Made by a program: the position numbers and the translations under genes | Notes under the pieces: model-generated | Databases searched by the model: none | What the model saw: the letters and a program-made list of their open reading frames with translations, nothing else | What the model was told of the DNA's origin: nothing | In this document: in pieces, positions 26,717 to 34,988 of the stretch | How positions within the stretch are numbered: the first letter of the stretch is position 1 | Layout of the letters: each line of letters opens with the position of its first letter | NCBI GenBank assembly: GCA_040218875.1 | Contig: JAVJQP010000116.1 | DNA length: 64,000 bases | Source of the DNA: Coleofasciculus sp937127375 | GTDB lineage: Bacteria; Cyanobacteriota; Cyanobacteriia; Cyanobacteriales; Coleofasciculaceae | Reading direction: 5' to 3' (one strand)

Positions 26717-27203
26717 GTCGTACCTATATTCCAGCTGCACTACGTCGCCTGGTGGAAGAACGAGCCAATTACAGATGCGAGTATTGCTTGGTTCCTAATT
26801 CCGTTTCCTTTTTTCCCACGAAATTGACCATGTAATTCCTGAAAAACATGGGGGTAAAACCGATGCAGATAATTTGGCATTGACCTGTTGGCGTTGTAAT
26901 CGTCATAAAGGAACTGACCTTGGCTCTTATGACCCAGAAACTGGAGAATTTAGTTTTTTATTTAATCCCCGTAAACAGAAATGGTCTGAACATTTTGTGA
27001 GTGAGGAGGCGGATATTGATGGATTAACACCCGAAGGAAGGACAACGGTGAAATTACTGCAATTGAATGGTGATGAGCGGTTATCTGAACGAAAACGATT
27101 CCGTGATCGCTATTTTGAACTTAATAATTTGTCATATTCAGCGTGGGTTCCGATCCAGAACCAAACTAGATCATTATCCTGTTCGACTGCAATTGCTTGC
27201 TAA
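26713..27203 (+). pseudogene. HNH endonuclease, frameshifted
   Basis: From ATG 26713 the frame reads a zinc-knuckle start (RANYRCEYCLVPN) and stops soon after. The continuation in the next frame is clear: HEIDHVIPEKHGGKTDADNLALTCWRCNRHKG, the catalytic HNH core. The shift lies near a T6 homopolymer around 26810 and looks like a one-base change. The 3' end reads into the antisense of the neighbouring RelE-like gene, so the original terminus may be lost. Sequencing error in the homopolymer is an alternative. Confidence 0.8.
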
Positions 27204-27371
27204 GTGTAAACCTATTCTAACCGACCAAAACCGACTGACTTTCTTCAAATGTAGTGAGGGATATCGAGGATCTTGCTTGAGCAACTCGTAACATCTATCG
27301 GCAAGTTCTTGGATGTCAGAGGGTAGCTGTCGATAATAATACCAAAAATCAGGAGTGGCTCGATGTTTCAC
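27110..27371 (-). pseudogene. RelE/ParE-like toxin, frameshifted
   Basis: The minus strand reads MKHRATPDFWYYYRQLP...RCYELLKQDPRYPSLHLKKV, a RelE-like cyanobacterial toxin, to about 27195. It then leaves frame. The expected C-terminus (AVEQDNDLVWFWIGTHAEYDKLL) is present in another frame and ends at a TAG at 27110. The span is one base off a multiple of three. The antitoxin upstream is intact. Confidence 0.8.
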
Positions 27372-27574
27372 AAATTAGTACATCTTCCTTGTCGTAAATC
27401 GTTTAAGGCTTTGTTAGCTAGTGCATCGAGTCTACCCGCCGCAACATCGGTCTCAAATTGCCGATCCCAATTGGCTGCATCAAATTCAGCAAACCAAGTC
27501 CTAAATTTTGCCAGATCTTCATCGGAAAGTTGACTGACTGCACGTTCAATTTCCCTTAAGTCACTCTTAGTCAT
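27368..27574 (-). CDS. antitoxin partner of the RelE-like toxin
   Basis: 68 residues: LREIERAVSQLSDEDLAKFRTWFAEFDAANWDRQFE, then DALANKALNDLRQGRC. This is a well-known short cyanobacterial antitoxin pattern placed directly before RelE/ParE-like genes. It overlaps the toxin start by 4 bases. It is the only cassette pair on the minus strand. Confidence 0.8.
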   Translation of the reverse strand: MTKSDLREIERAVSQLSDEDLAKFRTWFAEFDAANWDRQFETDVAAGRLDALANKALNDLRQGRCTNL

Positions 27575-27657
27575 AAGCGCTCATTTTTTTACAGATCATT
27601 TTAAATTATATAGCTTTTGGCTTTGCTTGGCTCCACGACTCAATCTAACCCTAATGT

Positions 27658-27983
27658 GATCGCAACTTCTATTTTTACTCATTTCTACGATTGAGGTCTT
27701 GACTTTGGCTATTTTTTCAGGTATTATTTCATCATGGGAAAATGTGCCAGCCTATAGACTCTTTCCTCATCACTTCAAAAACACAGATTACACCGATTGA
27801 ATGACACTCTAAAGAAGACACAATAGTAAAGCACAAAGATGGACACAAAGGACTTAACTATTTCCCAACAATTTTTACATCTTGCTATTGAGAACTAACA
27901 CCTCAGTGAAATCAGTGGGGTTAACCTCTCACCGCCCACCGCTACCGTTTCCATAAATCCGTGAAATCAGTGTTACGATCGCA
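27658..27983 (+). repeat. long cassette repeat, copy 3
   Basis: A full ~326-bp copy, more diverged at its 5' end (TGATCGCAACTTC instead of GCGATCGCACTTC). It ends AAATCAGTGTTACGATCGC. Confidence 0.9.
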
Positions 27984-28022
27984 CTTGTCTAAACCGTTAA
28001 GTAATATCAGAAGATGTTAATA

Positions 28023-28270
28023 ATGGCAGCTAAAGATTTTTAAGTGATTCGCCACTCACCGATTACCATGCTGCGTTAGGACAGTTTTTGAATTATCGGC
28101 TGGCTTTAGAAATCAGTGACCCAAATCGGATTCTCTATTTGGCAGTGCCTATCGGTATTTATGAATCTTTTTTTAAGCGAGAATTTGCCCAAATATCTGT
28201 AGAGAGATATCAGATTAAACAAATTGTTTATGACCCAATTCAAGAGGTAATTTTACAATGGATACCCTAG
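28023..28270 (+). pseudogene. xisH: xisH with internal deletion
   Basis: It starts MAAKDF then stops. From the next frame the C-terminal half continues (FLSDSPLTDYHAALGQFLNYR...NRILYLAVPIGIYESFF, VERYQIKQIVYDP, ILQWIP). About 60-75 residues between codon 6 and the KSF block are missing, and the junction also breaks the frame. A residual ORF could start at 28088. The adjacent xisI is intact. Confidence 0.8.
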
Positions 28271-28593
28271 AGTCTTATCGCCAGATTATTCAGTCGGTGT
28301 TGACGGATTATGCGGCTATCCCAATCGCGAATGGTAAGATTGATTGTTATACGGTTTTGGATACAAAACAAGACCATTACATGGTTATGAATGTGGGATG
28401 GGATGGTCATCGGCGAGTTTATGGTTGTGTTTTACATTTGGATATTAAGGAGGGAAAAATTTGGATTGAGCAGAATATGACGGAAATGAGAGTGGGTCAA
28501 GAGCTTGTAGAGCGAGGGGTGCCAAAAGATGATATTATTCTCGGATTTCAGGCTCCCCAAATGCGAGAATATACGGGCTATGGAGTGGTTTAA
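28258..28593 (+). CDS. xisI: XisI family protein
   Basis: 111 residues, full length for the family. LESYRQIIQSVLTDYA, then DHYMVMNVGWDGHRRVYG, CVLHLDIKEGKIWIEQN and RGVPKDDIILGFQAP are the standard XisI blocks. XisI was described as an excision controlling factor with XisH and XisF in Anabaena, but most genomic copies have no linked element, and an addiction or nuclease-control role is possible. Here its partner is broken. Confidence 0.9.
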   Translation: MDTLESYRQIIQSVLTDYAAIPIANGKIDCYTVLDTKQDHYMVMNVGWDGHRRVYGCVLHLDIKEGKIWIEQNMTEMRVGQELVERGVPKDDIILGFQAPQMREYTGYGVV

Positions 28594-28676
28594 CAACAAG
28601 ATGGCGATCGCACTCTCTCCCCTCATCCCAACTCAAAGAGCGATCGCACTCTGTTTATCCTCATTTCGACCGACAG

Positions 28677-29003
28677 GCGATCGCACTTCTATTTTTACCC
28701 TTTTATACGATAAAGGCTTGACTTTGGCTAATTTTTTAGGTACTATTTTACCGTGGGAAAATGTGCCAGCCTATAGACTCTGTACTTATCACTTCAAAAA
28801 CACAGATTACACCGATTGAATGCCACTACAAAGAAGACTCAAAGCGTGAAGGACACAGATTGACACAGAGGACTGAATAATTTCCCGACAAGTCTTACAT
28901 CTTGCTATTGAGGACTAACGCCTCCGTGAAATCAGTGGGGTAAACCTCTCACCCCCCACCCTTAACGTTTCCATAAATCAGTGAAATCAGTGTTACGATC
29001 GCA
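28677..29003 (+). repeat. long cassette repeat, copy 4
   Basis: A full ~327-bp copy with a preceding ~75-bp leader (28603-28676). It ends AAATCAGTGTTACGATCGC. Its 5' part is almost the same as copy 1 (CCCTTTTATACGATAAAGGC). Confidence 0.92.
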
Positions 29004-29055
29004 CTCCGATTGATGATACGATCAATACAATATTCTCGTTACCCCAGACAGAAAA

Positions 29056-29376
29056 ATGCCTCTTCAATCCATAAGTACAGAACATATCGCCATTGATCCT
29101 GGCTATTGTTTCGGTAAACCCCGCATTGCGGGTACAAGAATGCCAGTGGCGACGATCGCTAAACTGTATCTGGAGATGGGAGAATCCCTGAAGGATATTG
29201 CTACTGAGTATGATTTATCCTTGGCTTCGGTTTATGCGGCAATGGCTTATTATTATGATCATCGCCAAGACATTGACCGTTATACGGCTGAAAGTGAGGC
29301 TTATGTGGAACAAATAAGGCGTAATAGTTCTACCTCCCTTCTTCAGGAAAAGTTGAGAGAAAGTCGGGGTGAGTAA
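29056..29376 (+). CDS. DUF433 family antitoxin (VapB45-like)
   Basis: 106 residues. The segment IAIDPGYCFGKPRIAGTRMPVATIAKLYLEMGESLKDIATEYDLS is the DUF433 winged-helix signature. The C-terminal helix likely binds the toxin. It overlaps the downstream PIN-like gene by 8 bases and probably autoregulates the pair. Confidence 0.88.
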   Translation: MPLQSISTEHIAIDPGYCFGKPRIAGTRMPVATIAKLYLEMGESLKDIATEYDLSLASVYAAMAYYYDHRQDIDRYTAESEAYVEQIRRNSSTSLLQEKLRESRGE

Positions 29377-29704
29377 TCGGATTCGGTTTCACTTAGATGA
29401 GCAGGTAAAATCTGTGATTGCTCGTGAGTTACGCCGTCGGGGTATTGATGTGACAACAACTGTTGAAGCTGGGTTGCGTACTCAAAGTGATGATGCACAG
29501 TTGACATTTATTTGTCAAGAGAAACGAGTGCTTTTTACTCAGGATGATGATTTTCTTAGAATGGCTAGTTTGACTAATGATCATCCGGGTATTGCATATT
29601 GTCAACAAGGCAGTCGTTCGATTGGACAAATCATTGAAAGTCTGGTTCTGATTTATGAAGTTTGTACGCCAGAGGAAATGGTTGGACGTGTCGAGTTTCT
29701 GTAG
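29369..29704 (+). CDS. DUF5615 PIN-like toxin
   Basis: 111 residues from GTG 29369. FHLDEQVKSVIARELRRRGIDVTTT, then DDAQLTFICQEKRVLFTQDDDFLRMA match DUF5615 PIN-like proteins, with the acidic residues (D in LDEQ, D in TQDDDF) expected for a metal-dependent ribonuclease. It partners the DUF433 antitoxin. It looks intact. Confidence 0.88.
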   Translation: MSNRIRFHLDEQVKSVIARELRRRGIDVTTTVEAGLRTQSDDAQLTFICQEKRVLFTQDDDFLRMASLTNDHPGIAYCQQGSRSIGQIIESLVLIYEVCTPEEMVGRVEFL

Positions 29705-29778
29705 AGGCGATCGCACTCTCTCCGATTAACCCAATCCTAACGAGATCGCACTCTGTTTATCCTCAATTCGACCGACAG

Positions 29779-30113
29779 GCGATCGCACTTCTAGTTTTAC
29801 TCATTTCTACGATAGAGGGTTGACTTTGGCTAATTTTTTAGGTATTATTTCATCATGGAAAAATATGTCCGCCTATAGACTCTTTACTTATCACTTCCAA
29901 AACACAGATTACACCGATTGAGTGACACTAAAAAGAAGACTCAAAGCGTGAAGGACACAGATTGACACAGAGGACTTAATGATTTCCCGACAATTCTTAC
30001 ATCTTCTGGCAATTGAGGACTAACGCCTCCGTGAAATCAGTGGGATTAACCTCTCACTTCCCACCGCTACCGTTTCTCTAAAATCCGTGAAATCAGTGTT
30101 ACGGCGATCGCAC
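29779..30113 (+). repeat. long cassette repeat, copy 5
   Basis: A full ~335-bp copy preceded by its ~75-bp leader (29705-29778). It ends AAATCAGTGTTACGGCGATCGC. It is the last full copy before the cargo genes. Confidence 0.92.
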
Positions 30114-30184
30114 TGTGAAATATCTGATCGGCTGATCATTAAGATTGCTATAATCGACTAGATTCTAAGGGTTGGAGTCTCTCA

Positions 30185-30385
30185 ATGACATCACTATCAA
30201 ACCAGCGTCAGATCCGTATTACTAAGGTGGAGATGAGATCGCCTAAATCGGATGCAGTCTATTGGCATACTCAACCCTATACGGCGCGTCTGGCGGCATT
30301 AGAGTCCATTCGCCAAGAGTTTGTGAGTTGGAAATACGGTGCTAAACCAAGATTTCAAAGAGTTTATACAATCGTTAAACGATAA
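30185..30385 (+). CDS. small protein paired with a nucleotidyltransferase
   Basis: 66 residues, basic (RQIRITKVEMRSPKSDAVYW, ARLAALESIRQEFVSWKYG, RFQRVYTIVKR). This layout is common directly upstream of small nucleotidyltransferases in cyanobacteria. It overlaps the next gene by 47 bases. Which partner is the toxin is not known. Confidence 0.75.
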   Translation: MTSLSNQRQIRITKVEMRSPKSDAVYWHTQPYTARLAALESIRQEFVSWKYGAKPRFQRVYTIVKR

Positions 30386-30794
30386 TCAGGTTCGTTATCT
30401 GGTGATTGGGGGATATGCGGTGGCGCTGCATGGCTATCCTCGCTACACGAAAGATATTGATATTTGGATTGAGATGTCGCTGGATAATGCTAATCGTATG
30501 ATACAGGCGTTGCAGGAATTTGGATTTGCCTCTGTTGATTTACAGCCTCAGGATTTTATGGTATCCGATCAGGTGATTCAGTTAGGATATCCGCCAAACC
30601 GAATTGACTTGTTAACCACACCGGATGGGGTGGATTTTGCCACCTGTTATGCAGCAAGGCTTGAGATTGAGATTGCGGGTGTATTGGTGAACTTCATTGA
30701 TTTAGAAAATTTGCGCGTCAATAAGCGGGCGTCGGGACGATTGCAAGATCTGGCGGATTTGGAAAATTTAGAAGCTTCTCCTCAGGACGAATAG
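30339..30794 (+). CDS. nucleotidyltransferase-fold protein (MNT/AbiEii-like, DUF6036 type)
   Basis: 151 residues from GTG 30339. The nucleotidyltransferase core is visible: YLVIGGYAVALHGYPRYTKDIDIWIE, with the GG and DxD-type acidic pair, then IDLLTTPDGVDFATCY and NFIDLENLRVNKRASGRLQDLADLE. Such proteins act as toxins or AMPylating antitoxins with a small partner. It is the last gene of the cassette zone. Confidence 0.82.
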   Translation: MLNQDFKEFIQSLNDNQVRYLVIGGYAVALHGYPRYTKDIDIWIEMSLDNANRMIQALQEFGFASVDLQPQDFMVSDQVIQLGYPPNRIDLLTTPDGVDFATCYAARLEIEIAGVLVNFIDLENLRVNKRASGRLQDLADLENLEASPQDE

Positions 30795-30962
30795 AGCAGA
30801 TTGAGTTCGTTTAGGTTTCAACCTTTGCTGACCATAAGAAATGATCTGACCATAATTTTCGTGCCGCAGGAACACCGTTTACCGTTTTATGTTGGGATGG
30901 TGCGTTACACTTGCGTTTTCGCACCCTACAAGTTCTGCTATTCATGTTCTTTGAGTACAAAA

Positions 30963-33218
30963 TTAGTCTTCTTGGTATCGCTGTTGTAGTTCATTAGACA
31001 ACTTATTTGGAACTTTTGTATCAACCACAGTCTCTTCTTTACTATTCAGCCTGCCAACCGTTAGTTTAACGTTAAGAGCAAGGGGAACAATTTTATCCTC
31101 CAAGTCCCATAGTTTGGCATTAGACTGCATTCGAGAAAATGTTCCTGTTGGATATAATTCCTCTTGTTCCTTAGAAGATGATGCTACAGCGAAAACAGCA
31201 TCAGCAACGTTATTCCAAGCAGGATTGTTATCTTTATGCATTTTTTCGAGATATTTCTTTGTGCTTAACGAGCTTCGATCCTTTTCACTTAAGGCATTGA
31301 TAAAAGTAGATGGTGTGGTTTGGATAAATGAGGTATTTGTCCGTTGATGATCGCCATATATTGCCTCGACTTGGTAAGTCGCTCTCTCTACTGTGCTTGG
31401 TGGCAAGCGCTCTTCAGAATCCCGCAATGCTAGTATGTTATCGACAACATTTTTCACCTGAGTTTCAACAATACTAAGATGAATACTGTTGGCATCTTGA
31501 CTTCCCAAATAATGACTCTTTCCAATTAATGGCACTAGATTGTAGGCTGCGCTTGGTCCTCCTACGTGATCGTTGAGTAAGTGTCCCTTTACATACAGTG
31601 TTTTCGAGCCATTGCTAACTTTTCTCTTGTGTAAAAACTTTCCTAGCCAGGGCAACTCTTGTTGGGTTCCCCCTGCTGCTGAACCATGGGGGAAAGTACC
31701 AACTGTAGAAAATGTAGCAGTTACTCGAGTCCCTGCACCCCAGTTAGTAAGTTGTCCCCAGACAGGAATCTGCGGTTGGTGAATATTTTTTTCATCACCG
31801 ATCTTTTGTCTATACAATGTCCAAAGCTTATCGATATAATCAGCAAGTTCCTTATGTTCAAATATTTCATTATTTTCTACCTTAAAGTTTATTTCATTTG
31901 GATTATCTAGTTTTTGGGCTAACTCAAGGGCTTTGTTGTAAGTTTCTAAGAATCCTCCTCCTCCTGTTGTGTTTTGTGCGGCAAAAGGGGCAAATTCATT
32001 TTGATTACTACCCGCCAAACGCATCATTGCATGATACTGATTTATTACATAATCAGTAAACTGGGTTGAATGGTATTTGGTTTTTTCTTCTACTTCAGGA
32101 AAGCCTTGTTCGTTACTTATTTTTTTTCTTTTTTGATCAATTTTCTGTTCTTCTGCTTTTCTCTTCTGCCTAAATTCTTTCTCAGGTAGTAGATAACCCA
32201 ACTTCCCGACTGTTCTCAATCTTTTTAAAACGTATTCCTTAGCATTGTACTCATGTTGATTCTTTTTCTTAATACCGTTAAGTTGATTATATATAGAGTT
32301 AAGTTGATCAATATCAGTGATAGAATCTATCCATGAGTTAAAAGTAACTGGGTCTTGAGTGTCGTGTCCATTGATAACCTCGCGTTGAATAGACATTATG
32401 TTTCTACTGATCTGATCATGCTTTAAGTCTAGTTCAGCAGTTTTTGGATTCATTGTAGTGGCTTCATTCACTTGCCCCTGGATGGACTCTCCGACCTGCT
32501 GCACCACATGAGTCAACTCATGCGCCAACAACTCCTGTCCCCCCCGACTCCCCGGATTGTATGCCCCAGAGCGAAAGAACACATCTTGCCCGGTGGTAAA
32601 CGCCTTCGCCTGAATCGACTGATTCAACTGATCCGACGTCCCATCTGTATGCACCCTTACCCGACTAAAATCCGCCCCAAACGCCCCTTCCATCCGTTCC
32701 CGAATCCCATCATCTAAGGGTTGTCCCCCTCCCCTTGCCCGTTGAATCGAGGATTCCAAATCCGGCGACGCCTCCATCTCTCCCCCAGTCGCCTGACGCT
32801 GCACCTTCATCACCGGGTGATCATCCAATGGAGAGGGCTTCCTCGCCCCCACAGATTGCATCGGGTTGCGTGGTGCCTTAGCTTGAATCTTCGGCGGCGC
32901 ATTAATCTGATCCACCACCTGACGCGCTACCCTATCCGCTTCCTGTTCATACTTATCCCCCGGTTGCCCAATCGTGAGTTTTGGTTGCAGGGGTGGCGGT
33001 TTGTGGGGAACAGATTCCGGGGTTAATAAGGTGGAACCCAAGCGTTCAGAGGCTTCTCGATTTGCCCGTATCTGTGCCAATTGTTCCTCATTGCTGAGGG
33101 TTGACTCTATTTTCGGTTGGGCGATAACCGGATGGGGTTTGGATTGCGCTGGAATTGGCAGGATATCCGATTTTTTCTTGGCGTTTGCGGGTTTGGGGAG
33201 GGATTGATGGGTGGACAT
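30963..33218 (-). CDS. DUF4157 eCIS cargo protein with C-terminal nuclease-like toxin domain
   Basis: 751 residues. Residues 1-110 are a Pro/Lys-rich leader (PKPANAKKKSDILPIPAQ, then PPLQPKLTIGQPGDKYEQEADRVARQ), typical upstream of DUF4157. The DUF4157 core at about 175-250 has FGADFSRVRVHTD and the metallopeptidase-like HELTHVVQQ. After a helical linker, the C-terminus (about 550-620) reads VKGHLLNDHVGGPSAAYNLVPLIGKSHYLG, like DNA/RNA non-specific endonuclease-type toxins of polymorphic systems. DUF4157 proteins are recognised eCIS-associated cargo. The toxin assignment is tentative. The ATG follows directly after an AATCAGTGTT repeat motif. Confidence 0.85.
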   Translation of the reverse strand: MSTHQSLPKPANAKKKSDILPIPAQSKPHPVIAQPKIESTLSNEEQLAQIRANREASERLGSTLLTPESVPHKPPPLQPKLTIGQPGDKYEQEADRVARQVVDQINAPPKIQAKAPRNPMQSVGARKPSPLDDHPVMKVQRQATGGEMEASPDLESSIQRARGGGQPLDDGIRERMEGAFGADFSRVRVHTDGTSDQLNQSIQAKAFTTGQDVFFRSGAYNPGSRGGQELLAHELTHVVQQVGESIQGQVNEATTMNPKTAELDLKHDQISRNIMSIQREVINGHDTQDPVTFNSWIDSITDIDQLNSIYNQLNGIKKKNQHEYNAKEYVLKRLRTVGKLGYLLPEKEFRQKRKAEEQKIDQKRKKISNEQGFPEVEEKTKYHSTQFTDYVINQYHAMMRLAGSNQNEFAPFAAQNTTGGGGFLETYNKALELAQKLDNPNEINFKVENNEIFEHKELADYIDKLWTLYRQKIGDEKNIHQPQIPVWGQLTNWGAGTRVTATFSTVGTFPHGSAAGGTQQELPWLGKFLHKRKVSNGSKTLYVKGHLLNDHVGGPSAAYNLVPLIGKSHYLGSQDANSIHLSIVETQVKNVVDNILALRDSEERLPPSTVERATYQVEAIYGDHQRTNTSFIQTTPSTFINALSEKDRSSLSTKKYLEKMHKDNNPAWNNVADAVFAVASSSKEQEELYPTGTFSRMQSNAKLWDLEDKIVPLALNVKLTVGRLNSKEETVVDTKVPNKLSNELQQRYQED

Positions 33219-33537
33219 AACACTGATTACACTGATTTATAGAGAGGTTAGAGGTTGGAGGTGAGAGATTAGTAGCACTGATTTCACAGAAGGGTTAGGG
33301 GTAGGTGGCACAGGTTGCACGAATTTTTTGGAGAGATTGGGGTGGGGAGGTGGGAGGTTCGTCCCACTGATGACATAAAGAGGTTGATGAGTTTCCATAA
33401 CACTGATTTCTCTGATTTATAGAGAGGTTATGGGTTGGAGGTGAGAGATTAGTAGCACTGATTTCACTGATTTAGAGGGAGGTTAGAGGTAGGTGGGGGA
33501 ATCTGGAGGTATGGGGCATAACCATTGACCCCTGAGT
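33219..33537. repeat. diverged copies of the AACACTGATT(A/T)CACTGATTT repeat
   Basis: Two blocks (about 33219-33310 and 33395-33490) resemble the reverse complement of the 3' part of the long cassette repeat, with AACACTGATTACACTGATTTATAGAGAGGTTAG and GGAGGTGAGAGATTAGTAGCACTGATTTCAC cores. The first touches the start codon of the cargo gene. No gene is seen. Confidence 0.75.
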
Positions 33538-33984
33538 CTAATCCGCTAATTTTTCCATAAACGAATAAACATCAATATCAATCCCCGCATTTAAATCACT
33601 AATTTTTTTAATTTGCTCTTTATTGAAATGAATCGCGGGGATATCGGTATAGGCGTAAATGACACCACAGACTAACGCCTCGTAATGCAAACATACTTGG
33701 ACTAACGACTCCCAGCCCGTTTCGAGTTGGCTAAACACTGACTCCAAGTGTAAATCTAACGCTTGTGTCGGGTCAAGTTCGGCGGCTGGATTCAGTTGAG
33801 ATCTCACTTCCCACACACTAAACTTGCGGGTACGGGTAGTTGTCCTGCCATTCGGATAAACCACCACATCACCTGTTTTCCACGTCTTGGTGGGTTTGAT
33901 ACCTACCTGAGTCGTAATTTGGTCAGGATCAAGTTCAACCCCTGACAATTGGAAATAGGCATATACTTTATTCGTCTTTGTCAT
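33538..33984 (-). CDS. DUF4279 protein, possible immunity protein
   Basis: 148 residues from ATG 33984 (ATG 33993 is also possible). GAGGGG placed about 9 bases upstream favours 33984. The pattern VYAYFQLSGVELDPDQITTQVGIKPTKTWKTGD is the DUF4279 opening, followed by SVWEVRSQL and GWESLVQVCLHYEALVCGVIY. The family has no firm function. It sits between two toxin-like cargo genes on the same strand, where polymorphic toxin loci usually place immunity genes. That role is inference only. Confidence 0.8.
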   Translation of the reverse strand: MTKTNKVYAYFQLSGVELDPDQITTQVGIKPTKTWKTGDVVVYPNGRTTTRTRKFSVWEVRSQLNPAAELDPTQALDLHLESVFSQLETGWESLVQVCLHYEALVCGVIYAYTDIPAIHFNKEQIKKISDLNAGIDIDVYSFMEKLAD

Positions 33985-34016
33985 TATCTCCATCCCCTCA
34001 TGGATTGGATTTTAGC

Positions 34017-34988
34017 TCAAAAATCATTAATATTAAGTCCTGTAAAATCTCCGGGCCCTAGTCCCCCTTTCGGTTTCACATAGATATTTCCGTCTCTATC
34101 CTTGTATAAATCACATTTAGACGCCCCACCCTCACAATCTCGTTTCAGTTCATGAATATCTTCCCCAGCATCCTTAAGTCGTTGAATCTCTCCATTCGAC
34201 AGTTTTCTATCACGCGAACCATCGCGTTCAGGATCATTCGGATCAATGTCTTGGGTTTCGGCTCTAAAAACGCCTCGAATAAAATCTTCTAAAGCCTCGA
34301 TCTGGTTCTGTGTCATCTCCCCAGCTTGCTGAAGGATTGCTTTGGCTGTCTCAAGCGTATTATCAATACCCTGATCTATAGCATTAGGAATCCTACCAAT
34401 CACCTCCCAGCCACCATTATTCAGCCAAATTGTGATTACGACTCCAGTCGTAACGGTCAATGCCACGCCGATTCCTATCGGGCCAAAAACCGCTAAGGGT
34501 GCCGCAGCAGAAGCAATAAGTTGCTTTTGTAAAGATTGATCAGATCGGTGAGTGTTGACTCGGGAAAAATCGGATTTAGCCTGAATCTGATAACCACCTA
34601 GCTGTACCCAATGAGTCAAGGCATCCCTTGGCTGCACCATCTGCGCTTTGACTTGAATCTGCGGTGGCGCATTCTTATGATTCACCCCCTGACGCGCTAC
34701 CCTATCCGCTTCCTGTTCATACATATCCCCCGATTGCCCAATGGTGAGTTTCGGTTGCAGGGGTGGCGGGGTGTGGGGAACGGATTTGGGGGTTAATAAC
34801 GTCGAACCCAAGCGTTCAGATGCTTCTCGTTTTGCCCGTATCTGTGCCAATTGTTCCTCATTACTGAGGGTTGACTCTATTTTCGGTTGGGCGATAACCG
34901 GATGGGGTTTAGATTGCGCCGGAATGGGTAGGATATCGGATTTTTTCTTGGCGTTTGCGGGTTTGGGGATGGATTGATGAGTCGCCAT
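34017..34988 (-). CDS. second cargo protein: shared leader, lost DUF4157 core, toxin-like C-terminus
   Basis: 323 residues. The first ~100 are nearly identical to the leader of the 751-residue cargo protein, at DNA level too. Then the DUF4157 core is reduced to a stub (KSDFSRVNTHRSDQSLQ), with no HELTH. A hydrophobic segment follows (APLAVFGPIGIGVALTVTTGVVITIWL). The last ~65 residues (RDRKLSNGEIQRLKDAGED, KCDLYKDRDGNIYVKPKGG, GPGDFTGLNIND) resemble a polymorphic toxin C-terminal domain (type 33 as I remember it). It is either a reduced alternative cargo or a degraded one. Confidence 0.75.
   Translation of the reverse strand: MATHQSIPKPANAKKKSDILPIPAQSKPHPVIAQPKIESTLSNEEQLAQIRAKREASERLGSTLLTPKSVPHTPPPLQPKLTIGQSGDMYEQEADRVARQGVNHKNAPPQIQVKAQMVQPRDALTHWVQLGGYQIQAKSDFSRVNTHRSDQSLQKQLIASAAAPLAVFGPIGIGVALTVTTGVVITIWLNNGGWEVIGRIPNAIDQGIDNTLETAKAILQQAGEMTQNQIEALEDFIRGVFRAETQDIDPNDPERDGSRDRKLSNGEIQRLKDAGEDIHELKRDCEGGASKCDLYKDRDGNIYVKPKGGLGPGDFTGLNINDF

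Noticed and set aside
28529..28819. 96-residue ORF running from xisI into repeat copy 4
   Set aside because: Its sequence is mostly the long repeat translated; similar ORFs would arise at every copy.
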